Positions 38,734-51,162 of a stretch of DNA of 64,000 nucleotides are shown here, one piece after another. The number at the start of each line of letters is the position of its first letter. Position 1 is the stretch's first letter. The stretch is from Echinometra lucunter (taxonomy: Eukaryota > Echinodermata > Echinoidea > Camarodonta > Echinometridae), in the NCBI GenBank assembly GCA_029962745.1, contig CM057157.1, positions 4,873,678 through 4,937,677 on the forward strand, given 5' to 3'. Both the position numbers and the translations under genes were made by a program. The notes beneath the pieces were generated by a model, which was not told the DNA's origin, did not search any database, and saw only the letters and a list, made by a program, of their open reading frames with translations.

Positions 38734-39730
38734 GTTCATTTCCCTCCATTTCTTAGCTATACAGCAAAGTACAATTTTGTTGTTTGATTTGTGCATGCTG
38801 AACTTGAGTTTACATTCCAAGTAACCCATGTCCTCAGTCCTGTAGTGTGCAGCCTCTTTTCCCTTCATTTCTCACTGCTCTCTCTTTCTCTCTACCCCCT
38901 CTCGCTCTGGTTCCCACTCATTACCATTTCAATTGCTTCCATTTTGATGCAGAGCATGCACATTACCTTTCTTTTGATATTGGAATGTGGATGGAATAAG
39001 TGTAGTGTAAGATTAAGGTCTCCTATGGAGATGATATGGTATATGACACTGATAGTTACATTGCGAACAAAAATTGTCTTGAAGTTATTGTAGATTTGTT
39101 GATTGTACTGGAATAGGAATAATTGGAATAAGAATAACTGTGTGTTTTGGTTTTGAAATCACCAAGAGTATTAGAAATGAATAAAAAAATCCTGCTGACA
39201 TTCATATACTCTACATGGACACTGATTTGCATATATGAGACTAAGCATATCAAAATTAATGTGGGCATGAGTTCAAAACTTTAGCTACTCACATTGAAAA
39301 GTTTTCACCTATTGACTACAATTTGATTTCAGTATAACACATATTTTCCATAGACCCTACAGAGTTATCTCAGGCTTAGTTTACAGTTTTCATTTAAATT
39401 GCTCAAAACTGCCCATCGCTACTGCCGATTGAATGGTTTAGTGAGATCCTCGGATCGTCAGCATCGGGACAGCCTCGCCGCCTCGCTCGCATGCACGAGA
39501 AGACGATCAAACTTGATCATTTAGCTTTTTAGCTGCACTTCACATGTATATTACTGTACGACACCCTGTTCACATGTAAATAAATTTGCACTTGAAGTCT
39601 TGTTTGTGCCGTATGGACTGCATGCACACCACTCTGCAGTGTGTTGATCTTCAACTATGAAGGATACACTTTTACAGAAGAAGAAGAAGAAGAACTGTTT
39701 CAAGTCACATTTGGAAATTTATTTCATAAA

Positions 39731-40066
39731 GGGGCGTTCAGATATGTGGCACCACAAAATCCCCGCGACATTTTGGTGTACAAGTCAGTGGGGTATGAGG
39801 CGACAAAAAAATGTTGCCAAGGCAGGACAGATATTTTTTTTGCTGCCTGGCTGCAAAAAAATGGCACCAATCAAATTCCAAAAAAGTTGGTGCAAAATAT
39901 GTTGTCATGAGATTGTCTGCGCAAGTTTTGATGAAGTTCTCTATTCTCTTTTATTTGAGAGTTGATGCGTTAATGCGTCATTTATAAGTGGTACCACAAT
40001 TTCACGCCATATCTGAACACTAATAATTTTGTGGCTCCACAATGTCACCTCATATCTTAACACCCC
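39731..40066. mobile_element. 336-bp TIR element
   Basis: GGGGCGTTCAGATATGTGGC at the left resembles the complement of the right end, GGGGTGTTAAGATATGAGGT. A second partial copy of the end (GCCATATCTGAACAC) lies inside near 40005. No transposase, and the target duplication is unclear. Confidence 0.6.
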
Positions 40067-42095
40067 TTAAGCATTTTTTCCTTGGGCATTATTAAACTAC
40101 TACATGTATCCTGGGATATTTTTGCCATGCTGGAATTGAAACGGAGAAAGTTTCCAGTTTCTCCCACTTCTACCAGTACTCAACGTTCTCTTTAAAAGCT
40201 GCCATGGCCATTCCATCCATCAACCCTCTCATCAATTTCCTTCATGTTTGCCTTCTTTGGGGCTGTTTACCTGATACGCCAACGTCATATAGTGTCTTCG
40301 ATCCCCTCAATCCGATTCTGTTTGTCTGAAGAAGATTTCCGCCTTGGCTTGTCATGTGGTTTCGTCTCCCTGCTGTATTTGTTCTCTCTCTCTATCTCTG
40401 TCTCTCTTCCTCCCTCTTCTTTCTCTGTTACTATATATTTTTTTTTTATTCTATCCTGTCTCTCTCTCTCTTTTCTAGTGTCTATTGATCTCAGTCCCAT
40501 TCCCTTCTCTTTATTTTTGTTAAAAGTGAAGTATTCATTCATGTCTTGTTCATTAAGATTCTGTTTTTATTTTTCTCCTGCTTTCTACTTTTTTACATTT
40601 TTTAAAACCATGATGTATGTCTGGCTGATATGCTTTTATACTATTTTCCACCCTTCCCCCTATACTCTGAAGGGAGGAAGGGTAGTAAGAAAGGGAGTAA
40701 GAGAGGAAGTGGTAGTTTGTTTAGTGTGTATTTCATTTCATAATTATGCAGGTAAAAATTACAACCAGTATTCCTTCAACTCTAGCCAGCTAATTGTACA
40801 TGCATATCTCTCCCCATCTCTGAAAGGAGGGCATTCGCAATGCGTCATCCAATGCAAGCCGCAAATGTTAAGTTGCCATGGCAACCTTACCTTTTACTAG
40901 TCCCAGTATTATTCTAAATTAATTAGTCTTCTCCTTAGCTAGAGGTGAATTTTCTCTCGGAAAGGAATTGGCGCTGGAGAGCCTAATTTGCCTGTGAGCA
41001 AGGTAACGCATTGTTTCGACGAATAGGATGTTTTTTCTTGTTTGTTTGTTTTCTAACTTGATAGATTAACAGTTACCAAGTCGGCACTTGCCAACGGGAA
41101 GTTTATTTAATCATGTTACAGTTGATATTATGTGTTATATTGTGTTTATATCAGCAGTATGCTTTATCTCTGCTGATGCGTCTGTTTGCAGGTTTGAGAC
41201 ACATGCACTTTCACAGGTACTTTTCAAACCCAGATACCAAAATCATAAGTACAAAAATCGTGCTGTAATATAATCGGGGGATTTTATTTTATTTTTAGGT
41301 AAGAGAAGACATTGAAACTAAAGGTGAAAATCATTAGACAGGGGAGTCTCATTGTAAATAAACTTTTTGAGACTGGTGTAAAATCTTCTGAGTATATTTA
41401 TTTTTTGTAATGTCAGGGGGAAAAAGAGAAATATGAAGAAATAGAATTAGTAATATTACCTTGGAATGATGAGAGTTTGTTAGGTCTCATTGTCCTTTAA
41501 TGAGGATCTATTGTATGTCACACCTGCTTCATGTACGAGTTGCAGAAGACAAGAAGAATTATTAAGGCAACTCAGAAGTTATTTGATTTACACCCCCTCT
41601 CCTGGAATCATGGCATTTCATAAGCTGCCAGAAAATAATTGGGTACCACTTTTGCTGAAGTAGACATTAAATAGGCAATACAGCCTCAAGCAACTCTCAT
41701 CCAGATTTTGATTTTATGGAGTTTTGTTTGCTAGTTTTCATCTTCCGATTCCCTTAGCTCTAATATTCATGGGTCAGACTGCTGACAAGCTTGCCGTGGG
41801 GCAAATCCCTTTATTATTTTTACAGCCTTTTCCTCTCTGAAGTCTCTCAATCTCCAAACCGTACAGCTCATCTTTCGTCTTAGTCCCACTTCAGTTTTTT
41901 AGTGTGGGAGGACTAGAGTAGGATGTTTACCATCCATTCTGCATTTAATAAGGGAGGCTAAACAGGATGAATGTGCCACCGGTTATCGGTTGTTTTTTTC
42001 AATTAGACCAACTTAAACAAAAATGCATTTGCCTAGTTCAGACCATGAATTGATAATGTAACTTTTTGTTGTCATTTTATATGTGTGTGTGTGGA

Positions 42096-42240
42096 GGTGC
42101 CGTGGTCGAGTGGTCTGAGGCGCTTGACTGGAGATGCAAAAGTCGGGGGGGGGGGGGGGGTTCGATCCCGGGGAAGGCACTTTTGCCCTTGAGCAAGGCA
42201 TTTTATCTACATTGCTCTTTTATCGTGTATCAAATAAATG
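42096..42240 (+). mobile_element. tRNA-derived SINE with poly-G insertion
   Basis: The tRNA-like head has acceptor-type pairing GTGCC (42097) with GGCAC (42176), an A-box-like TGGTCGAGTGG and a B-box GGTTCGATCCC. A 16-18-base G run (about 42145-42160) expands the variable region. Downstream is CCTTGAGCAAGGCATTTTAT, a body motif common in aquatic-animal SINEs as far as I recall. It is not a functional tRNA. Confidence 0.65.
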
Positions 42241-42295
42241 AAAATGCTATAGGTATTATTGATACCAACGTGTGCACGTGTTTTTTTATAAAAAA

Positions 42296-42296
42296 A

Positions 42297-42338
<42 letters not shown>
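42296..42338. repeat. (GT)n-(GA)n microsatellite
   Basis: About eight GT units followed directly by about thirteen GA units, just 3' of the SINE at 42096. Confidence 0.95.
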
Positions 42339-43511
42339 AAGTGATCTACAGAAAACAGGAGAAGATAGTACAGAAAAGGGTGTTGACATTGAGTTGCCTT
42401 GTCAGAGCTAATTGAATGGAGATATGTAAAAATGTTATTAATATGTAAATAAAATAAATTCATGTTTAACAATCTTTTGGAACTTCTTTCAAATAAACTT
42501 GTTCAAGTAGTATGTCATTATCTTCAGTAGATGGGGTATAAAACATGATATTTCATATTGCCATTCAATGCTAAGGATTAATTGCTAACATTCTGAGAAT
42601 ATCATTCATCCTTGCTACTTGCAATGCTAAAAAGACAAAATATTTTTAGATTTTTTTTTTAATGTCATATAACTGTCAGACATACATTTAACTAGCATGG
42701 ATACACAATGTACATTATCTTCTCAAGCAATACAGTATACACTAACACATACTGTATACTTTGCCTCAGTATATATGTGTGTGTTAGAAGTCATTCATGC
42801 ACACGTTAAGAAAGAGAAGAAGCTTAGGTTTCATGCCTTGCGTCTGTTGACCCATTGACGTAATACTGTGGTGAATATTTCACCTACTTCTTAAAATCAA
42901 CCTTTACAGAAGTGATACACTAGCTTATATCACCTCTCAGATGATTTCATCAGAAAATGGGCTTGAGTGGGAAACTGTTGAGGCAAACCAAAACAAGAAC
43001 ATTTTTGTTTTCCCCTATAATATCTCTGTGGTTTTTATCAAGTTCTTCATTTCTCCTTTCTCAATTTATCATAGTGATTGGATTTTTTTTGGAACACCAC
43101 TGTAAACTTGTAAATCATATGTGCAGTAAACTGTATATGTAATTGCATTTATTAAAGGTTATAGTTCTGGATTTTTTTGTCTGTAGATCAGGGCTACAAG
43201 TTGTTAAAGGTATACCTTGAGAGTTCATATCAGAATGCTTGTAGTACATGTATGTTTTTGCACGATTTAAATGTTAGTGTATATTTCTGTGTACATAGTG
43301 TATATCTTCTTGAGTGATTTGGAAAATAGCATAGTCTTGATTTCCTATGTATGTGTTTCAATTTGTGACAAAGGTTGCTACTTACTTAGAAAGGAGATTC
43401 ATTCCAAATCATTTATTTTCAGAATTAACTACATGTGTGTCTTCTTATTCCTCTTATATCAATGTATATTAATGTCATATTTGTTTCATTACATTTGTGT
43501 CTTTGAAGCAG

Positions 43512-43588
43512 TTATGGGCGTACAAGGAAAGGAAAGAACAGTTCACCTGTGATGAAACGTTCCAGTTCCCCTGGATCCCATGGTGATG
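43512..43588 (+). CDS. MAST: MAST exon: Ser/Arg-rich segment after RRGS
   Basis: The acceptor is tgaagcag and the donor gtatgt; length 77 nt, entered in phase 2 and left in phase 1. It completes the Ser of RRGS and codes YGRTRKGKNSSPVMKRSSSP then GSHGDG. This aligns by position with the vertebrate segment FCRTSNRKSLIVTS..SPTLPRPHSP that opens the DUF1908 region, but is shorter and more diverged. It is basic and Ser-rich and probably disordered. Confidence 0.85.
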
Positions 43589-45091
43589 GTATGTATATCT
43601 GTTTTATTATTTACTCAGTAATGTAATATGCCTGCATACATCTATGGTACATGTTAAAAACTTGTAGCTCCAGAATGAACAAAAACAGAACATGATTTCT
43701 GCTCAAATGCCCACAGAAAAACTTAGAATATACAATGGATTACAAAAATTGCTAAAAGAATTACAACGGTGAAGCCATTTTACCAACAAAACTGATTAAA
43801 GAACAGTACAAAAAAACAGAGAGAAGTCATTTAACAACCAAAAGGCATGATTGCCAATATGTTGTCTCCTTCTAATGTAAGATAATCAGTAATTTCTGTT
43901 GATAATCGTGTTAGCACCCACTGATTGTTGTTTGTCATAGAAATGAAGCTTTATTTATGATTAACACTGTAACTGTAAGGTGTTACAGTTTATGCTGCTT
44001 TCTTGTATTACAAACAGATGATGTCTGTGCCTCTTGCTTGATTTCATTACATAGAATGATATTGCCTCACTAGCATACTCGCTTGATTCATTTGGTGATA
44101 CCCTTAAGGCTTTCCTTATCCCTCACAATAAATATTGAATGAATGTGTGACTAATAATCAATGAAAGCTGACACACGAGGGATATTAATCAATCATATTT
44201 AAACTATCAACATGAATGCGTCCATTAATGGATTATATTGCTAATCTTAATGATACCTCTGTGTTGAGTGGAATAGGTGATAAAGTGCACACCATGTAGG
44301 TTATTACTATCAATAAGATGCTCATCTTTCACTCTGTGTGCATCGAACCAGGGGAGATATTAAGGTGTACAATCACCAAAACACATTTTACTTTGTATAA
44401 TTGGGGTTCTGTCACTATACTACCGCTATATTCAAAACATGAACTCCAGATAAAACTTCTGTAAAGAGTTCAAATATATTCTCAATATAGCAACGCCCAG
44501 TAAGTAGACGACATGTAGTTTCCTTACATGTACGTGGGCACACAATTTAGTGCATTACTGAATTGAATTCCCTGCGTTGTGATCTTATGTATTCCTCTAT
44601 TTCTGTACACTCCTTGACTGTTAACCCCTAGAATTCCAGGTAAAGTTTTCAGTGGCTATGTCATACATCCTATCTGTACACACCATAATTATTTTCAGGT
44701 GGTTGGGAAATTTATTTGCTGTAACTATCATTTGAACATAATATACCACCTTTCTGTTTTTCAACCTATAATATATTTGTAAATGCATTTTCTGCTGAAT
44801 GAGTAAAGGATCCAAACTTAAGGGACAGGTTGATAATGCGTTCTTATTTAATGAGTAGAATTTGTTATTGTATCCTTGAAAGAGAGTGCTGGTAAATATG
44901 GGCAGTTTGTTGTTGAATGTTTAAGGTTGTTCATTAGGGGTTTAGTCTTTTAAAAGGGTCAGTAATCAGTGCATGGAGAGCGAACATGATCCATTTTTTC
45001 GATAGTATGTGATTATTGTATCAAATAAATCACATTTATTCTATCAAGATCAGATCATATTTATTGGATCAATATTATCTCATTGTTACAG

Positions 45092-45240
45092 GGAGTCCTT
45101 TGGAAAGTCCTCGAGTGCCGATCCACCCTCATGCCCACTTTGCCTTTAATTCAGTACGTCAGGCTGATGGTAGGAGATGGTCTTTGGCTTCCTTACCATC
45201 CTCAGGATATGGTACAAACACACCCAGTTCAGCTGTATCG
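45092..45240 (+). CDS. MAST: MAST exon: [18 protein letters not shown] block
   Basis: The acceptor is ttgttacag and the donor gtaagt; 149 nt, entered in phase 1 and left in phase 0. The peptide begins [20 protein letters not shown] and contains [20 protein letters not shown], one of the most conserved strings in the MAST pre-kinase (DUF1908) region. The sequence RRWSLAS is a basophilic phosphorylation-like motif. Nothing in it is broken. Confidence 0.96.
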
Positions 45241-45731
45241 GTAAGTTTACACTCCCACTGATTCATCAGATGTCTTATCAACCCCAAGCCCATTTCTGCT
45301 GTATTGGTGAGTTCACACAGAAAATACTGCTCCACCAAACAGCCTTACCTCGTTATCAAGTTCTAAGCTGTTTTCTCAACAGTATCAAGACTATCACCAT
45401 GTAGTCGTAATGTGAGAACAATCATGATCCTTGACTGGTGATAACCCTTGTCAGCATTGGTTCACCTCGATCATCACTGCAGCCTACTGTTAAGCCCACT
45501 GCATATTAAATGAGCTGACTGTGATTTGATTTGGAAATGAAATTACAATGGCATTCTTTTTGGAAATTGGAACATAGAAAATCTTCATGATTGAGATTTA
45601 TGATGGTCAGCTGAATGGCAAATATGATCTGGTAATAAAAAAATTAGGACTTTTTAAGAGAACAGGCGCTATGAGCCTGCACTCATATAATCTTGCTGCA
45701 ATTTCCTGCAATGTCCTTGTCCTCCTTTCAG

Positions 45732-45898
45732 TCGTCCTGTTCAAGCCAGGAGCGTCTTCATCAGTTACCTTACCAACCCACCCCAGAAGATCTTCAGCTT
45801 CTCTCACAGCATTTCAGTAGTAGTGAGAGTAATGGAGGAGGGGACCAGGAAGATGGCCGCAGGTCACCTTCATTTAGACCTCGATCTAGGAGTCTTAG
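45732..45898 (+). CDS. MAST: MAST exon: [16 protein letters not shown] block
   Basis: The acceptor is cctcctttcag and the donor gtaagt; 167 nt, entered in phase 0 and left in phase 2. It encodes [20 protein letters not shown], then [13 protein letters not shown], an acidic Gly-rich stretch, and [15 protein letters not shown]. All blocks match the DUF1908 region of MAST kinases, including the RPRSRSLS element. In the default transcript it joins the exon at 51163; a 57-nt cassette at 47325 can be inserted between them. Confidence 0.96.
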
Positions 45899-46359
45899 GT
45901 AAGTCAGTGTTTTGTCACACATCTTTTTTCTTGATTGTTTTCGTTCCTTCATCTTCCTACTATTTTTCTTATGCAGTCTTTCAGCTTTGCACACCTCCAA
46001 ACTGAAACAGATCCTTTAAAACCGTATATTTCCTTGAACTGAGCCCAGTCTCATCCCTTTCCAGTTTCTCTGCCCCAACCTTCTCCCTGCCTCCTTAGAC
46101 ACATTAATCCACCATTTCAACAAGATTTTCTGTCATTTGAATTTTCTTGATGCTTTTCCAGATATGAAAAAAAAACAAGCTTATTCCTTATGAGTAATGA
46201 TTACCCAGACATTCACATAACTTGAGTCTAGAAAGTCCCCACAAAATGTTTCATGTTTTCTTCCAGAATTTTGAAATTGAGCAAATAAGAGATTTAGAAA
46301 AATCTAATCATATGACCCCATTCTTTTGTGTGCCAGTATAGTTTGCATTACTTCAGACT

Positions 46360-46396
46360 GGGGGGGGGGGGGGAGGGAGAGAGAGAGAGAGAGACA
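46360..46396. repeat. poly-G then (GA)n
   Basis: About 14 G, then GGGA, then GA units; in the MAST intron after the 45732 exon. Confidence 0.93.
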
Positions 46397-47324
46397 CGGT
46401 TCTGGTGATTTATTCCTGACCATGAATGCAAACATACCCAGTGAAGTTCCTATTACACAGTCGTCAAATCAAACTGTTCCCATCTTGTTACCGGGACACT
46501 TTCATATACACCTAGCCCATCACGATCCCTATTCCCTCTGCTTGACCTAACCCAGAACTCCCTTATTGTTTGCATTGACTCTGAGTTTTTACCTGATGTG
46601 AAACGTGCTTGCCATCCCCCCACCGAGCACGTTGAAAGATGCATGCCTTGAGGCTTGCATTAAACACATGTCAAACGTATCCTAATACAATTCATCAGCA
46701 GAGAGCCAGAACGGCTTCAAATCATATCCTCTAACATGTTGGTAATATTCCCTTCCAAGGAGCTGCAGCAGAAAGTTATGAAGAATTGCTCTTCCGGATC
46801 ATGCTCTGTGTAATCCAACATCTTGAGAAAAATGCCTCACACAGTCTGTACACTCTCAAGAAAGCTGAATAAGATGTTTTCCTCGGTATCAATTTCCCCA
46901 AATTTGATGGATATGTACCAAAATATTTGGGTTTTTTTATAGCATCAAAATAATTGTTTTACATAAGTTCTCCTGTAAAGGCAGTATGGAATGAAAATTA
47001 TATAATATGAGTCTATTTCCTATGCGTCTTTCCAAATAATAATAAAAAAAAACATTAAGAAGAGTTCTTCAGAGAATAGGTTCACATTTCTCCAGATATC
47101 TCTTACTCACAAACTGTAGTTGTACATTCAACTCTGCAGTGAACTGTAAAGCTGTAAAATGTGTTTGATCCAATTAGAAATCTACCCTGTCATTGTTCCT
47201 GTATACTCTTAAATCCTCTTGTTGATTTGCATTTTGATTTCTTTTTCCTTCCTAATTTTTATTTTCTTGACATAATTCCTACCTTTTTCTTTTTGCTTGT
47301 CTGACAATCTTTCGCTTATGGCAG

Positions 47325-47381
47325 CCTTTCATGGCTATCCTTACCCGATCGGCCGATCATCTCGTTCGTCTCCCAGTTTGC
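47325..47381 (+). CDS. MAST: probable 57-nt in-frame cassette exon of MAST
   Basis: A long pyrimidine tract, a possible CTGAC branch site and an acceptor ttatggcag precede 57 nt that end at a good donor, gtaagc. The length is a multiple of three and both ends are phase 2, so it can be included or skipped between 45898 and 51163 without a shift. In the required frame it has no stop and reads SLSWLSLPDRPIISFVSQFA. A different frame reads HGYPYPIGRSSRSSPSL, which looks more like the Ser/Arg-rich MAST linker but would not fit the flanking phases. It could therefore be a true alternative exon, an exon with one sequence error, or a decoy. Confidence 0.45.
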
Positions 47382-48306
47382 GTAAGCCTGAATATCTGAA
47401 ATTCTCATTTCTTTTTAGATATTTACTCTGCTACATGTATCTAGCAAAGCTGGTCTACCTACCCATGCCTGTGTTCATCAGAAACTGTACTTTTTTCTAC
47501 CCTTCTTTTTCCTTGTACACCCACTCTTATGCATGCTGGTACTATTGATATTATACTAACCCAAACATAGTCTACAATGACATCCTGAATATTGCAAATG
47601 CTGATAAATATTTTGATCTATAGATGTCTGTTTATGTACATGAAGGTATATTATTTGGTGTTAGTGAGGTTCACATATATATGATCTGTATAGTTTGATA
47701 GCATAAGTGTAATTCTTGAAAGTCATAATCCAGTTGTTTCAAAAGTGTATGCAAGGAAATCATTATGACAAGCGCAAATGTTTTACTTGTTACATGCAGC
47801 TCTTGGTAAATGATTTTGCTTCATGTTAAAGGAAAAAAAACAAAACAAAACCAGCAGGTTTTTAGATTCTCTAATTGAATTTGTTTCGAGATAGGAAATG
47901 TTTCTTCCGTTAGTATAATTGTTTTAACTGATCATTGTAGGATTGATTGTAATGTGTTTCCTGGCTCTGGATATAGGCTTTACATAGCATGATATTATTG
48001 CTATGGAGAAGACAATAAAATTTAACTATCAAACCTTCTCTTCAATGAGGTAGCATAGCAATTGGAATGGTGTAAAGAAGCATCCGGAACACAAACAGTG
48101 TGGACAACAATATGCATTTTACAATCTTCAGGTGTCTTTTTGCCACACCCTGTTTCGCTAATAAGCTGCCATAAAAATAGCAATTATATTGATGCGCACA
48201 CAGAAATCAAAGAATCTTTTTTAAGTACTTCACTTTTAGCTCCTGAGGTAGTAAGCTTTCATTACTAATAATTCAAGCATTTTGAGACATTTACATATAG
48301 CAGCAG

Positions 48307-48409
48307 AGGTACTTTGAGGCCATTTAGAAGAAAATTCTTATTATTTTTTTTAAATCAACCATTAATATATTGGAGATGAGGGAATTGTTAAATATCTGTA
48401 ATCATGCTC
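48307..48409. repeat. dispersed repeat, copy 1
   Basis: It shares ATATATTGGAGATGAGGGAA and the flanking GGTA.TTTGAGGC motif with 52485-52567, in the same orientation about 4 kb apart. Confidence 0.6.
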
Positions 48410-50157
48410 TATGGGTACAAGGTATTATATTTCAGTTAAAATCCATGCTGCTTCATATCACAAAAGGAATCTTTTTCTTCCATTTTTAGTAGATGTGTAA
48501 ATTTATCATTTAATTTGTTTTCAATTTTGCCATCCAGTTACGTTATTCACAAAGTTCTTATTTTTTTTTAAGGAAGGTATTAAAAGGGTCTGATATATAT
48601 GCATATAATATCCGTGGCTAAAATATTTCATCAGTTTGATATGAATGTACATGTATAGCAGGGGTGAGGTAAGAATTTGTATGGTACAAAAGTCAAATAA
48701 ATGATCAATTATGTTATTATAAACTCATTTGATTAATTTTCATTTTGAAAACAGGTAATTGATGCACCGGAAATGTATATGCTGTAACATATTAAAACAG
48801 TTAAATTGTGCATGTACCAATTGATAGTGTTTAATTCAAAGTACTTTATTTTCAAAGAAGTATACAATTTATAACACATCACAATCCCAAGTTTAGCATA
48901 TCCTTTTTTGTAAGACATTTTAATTAGCATTAATTGAATAACAGAAGGTATTTTATGTGTGATATATTCCAAGATGTTACTTGTGTTGTCGAAAGTACAA
49001 ACAATGATAAATGTATCTAAATGTGCTGTAGCTCCCTTAATGCAGTATACTTGTATGTTAGCATCCACTTATATCCTCTTCCAAATGTCCTGGTCAAATT
49101 GAAATAAAAGCTTACTTTATGTAATGTTTTCTGTCCATGTATCCAAATGTTCCTGTTTTAACATTTAACAAAATTAAAGATGTTTGAATTTCATTCACTC
49201 CTGATGTCACTGTATTTACTCTTAAAACAAAACTAAAACAAACAAAATCTGAATAGGAATGATTTTAAAAGGCATATTTTTTTTTGCTTTATATTTCTGC
49301 TGAAATCCAATAGTAATGTAAGTAGGAGTACCACTTCCCATTTCGGATTGTTGTGAAGGTGTACTTTCTTATCTTTTCCAATGATAGAAGAGGACCCTTT
49401 TTTTAAACATAGCTTATTCAGTGAAAAATCTTTTTTTTCCCCCTTGTTTGAAATAACTATGCTTTGGGTATCACGTTTTATCTTCTTTCTCCCTTTTCTT
49501 TTGAAACATATATATGTATAGGTACATGTATGTGTTTTATATAGATATCATACAAAGGGGAAAAGCCTAGCAATTTTTATGTTATTACATATAAAAATAT
49601 TAAATTCATCAATTGCATCAGTGATGAAATACACTGTGTTGTTGTATTGAATGTTACCATGCTTATACCACAATCTACTTTATACTCTACAGTGTAATGC
49701 ATGGTTGGTATTGGTATAAAATTATGTAATGAACACAGTATATGTTTACAATTGCACTGCCAGCTTATTATATATCTTATAATTGTATGTGTTTTCAATC
49801 ATTATGTCCAAAAAATATGCTATTGAAATTCTACAGAGCACTTCAGAGGACCCACCTCCTTAAAGATACATGTATTCAATCAATTAATTCAGAATCAGTG
49901 TCAGGTTTTATCTTAGTCATACAAGTATAAATAGCATACATCAATGCATGGAGATGAGTTCAGATGAGGTACATGCCAAAATAAAGATACCCAGTAGTGA
50001 GGAATCAAGCAATTAGTTGTGAAAATGACTTTAAGGGGACTTTGCTGCTTGTCAGAAACATTGGAACTTCTTGTTCTCAATAGCATATTAAGAGCACTGA
50101 TTTAATGACAAAATATTCTCAGTGTAGTAAGGAACTGGTTACTAAGATACATGTATA

Positions 50158-50389
50158 CAGTATCCAACAAAAGTGAGTACACCCTTGAGGGTGTGCTTAA
50201 CTTTTGTTGCCACAAATTTAAACAAAATCCTTCAGCTATTACATTATTGTTAAGGAAGAGATAATTCCTATCAATACACCAGTCACAGAATTTTGTTCTT
50301 CTCTATCACAGTTGTAATACATTTATGTAAGAATTAACATTTGAATTTTAACATTTTGTAAAGGGTATACTCTCTTCTGTTGGATACTG
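50158..50389. mobile_element. 232-bp Tc1/mariner-like MITE
   Basis: The left end CAGTATCCAACAAAAGTGAG (continuing TACACCC) matches the complement of the right end CAGTATCCAACAGAAGAGAG (continuing TATACCC). TA dinucleotides flank both sides (50156-50157 and 50390-50391). CAGT ends with a TA target are typical of Tc1/mariner. No transposase. Confidence 0.85.
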
Positions 50390-50501
50390 TACTGTATGAT
50401 TTCTACACCCTGCAATCGCTGGTAATGTATTTTCTGGATGTTTAACGTCAGTTGGGTACATTTACCATACCATAGTTCTGCACTTAATTATCCATGTTTA
50501 A

Positions 50502-50985
50502 AGTGATTACACAATGGTAATTTTTTTTTGGATATATGATCGAGAATAGAATTCTAAGAAGAATAACATTAAAAATTTGATGATTTTTTCAATTGAAATC
50601 AATGCATATTGGCTAATTCTCTCATAAAAAGTCAAGAGTTGACCAAAAAAAATTGAGTATGAGGTATGACGTCAAAGTGGGTACCCAGCTTCGCGCGTTG
50701 CAGTTGTGCTGAGTGCTAGACTGTACAATATGTATTATACCATGCTGCGCATTTTGCTAGAATTGTGCGACATGGTACCCACTCTGATGTCATTTTGACA
50801 TCAAAGTGGGTACCCAGTTGAAACTGGGTCACAGCTGAGAGGTCAAAAATATCCTGAAATCTTACCACATTTGGGGGTTTCCTTGGCAACACGACTTTTT
50901 ACAAAACTTTAGGCAGATGATTTTCTGCTAATAAAATCATGCTCTTTTAAATGAACTAACATAGTTTCAGCATTGGGTACCCCCT
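50502..50985. mobile_element. TTAA-flanked element, family A, copy 2
   Basis: Bounded by TTAA at 50498-50501 and 50986-50989. It is inverted relative to copy 1 at 36488-36950 and slightly longer (484 against 463 bp). It includes several GTGGGTACCCA motifs that can pair with each other. Confidence 0.82.
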
Positions 50986-51162
50986 TTAAAAATAATAGGA
51001 TTAATAATGGCAAGTGAAATGCTTGTTACGTGTAGGTCATTGTATATAAGAATATGGGATGTGGAACTTCCATTTTTGGTACAACATTACGATGATTGAT
51101 ATTGTAGAGACTGAAATAATTACAAAAATATTTACATTTGCTTTGTTTCCATGATGATACAG

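Larger units (their letters stand above)
20236..43511 (+). other. 23.3-kb MAST intron, repeat-rich
   Basis: No exon of MAST or of another gene is recognised on either strand. It holds most of the mobile elements in the window: palindromes at 22628, 23804 and 31050; TIR elements at 25665, 28614, 31743, 36488, 37464 and 39731; SINEs at 33235, 35827 and 42096; and tandem duplications at 28741 and 30463; plus many microsatellites. The 218-codon ORF at 40244-40900 is Phe/Ser/Leu-rich, overlaps CT repeats and looks like chance. Confidence 0.8.
43589..51162 (+). other. MAST introns between DUF1908 exons
   Basis: Non-coding sequence around the exons at 45092, 45732 and the cassette at 47325. The longest part, 47382-51162, holds a dispersed repeat copy (48307-48409), a Tc1-like element (50158-50389) and a TTAA-flanked element (50502-50985). 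A G/GA tract lies at 46360-46396. Nothing else was identified. Confidence 0.75.

Noticed and set aside
40244..40900. 218-codon ORF on the + strand
   Set aside because: Composition is Phe/Ser/Leu-rich because of CT repeats, no domain is recognisable, and it sits in an intron with no splice or promoter support.
42096..42180. tRNA gene (Leu/Ser-like)
   Set aside because: A- and B-box and acceptor pairing are present, but the G-run insertion and poor anticodon arm, plus the SINE body downstream, point to a SINE.
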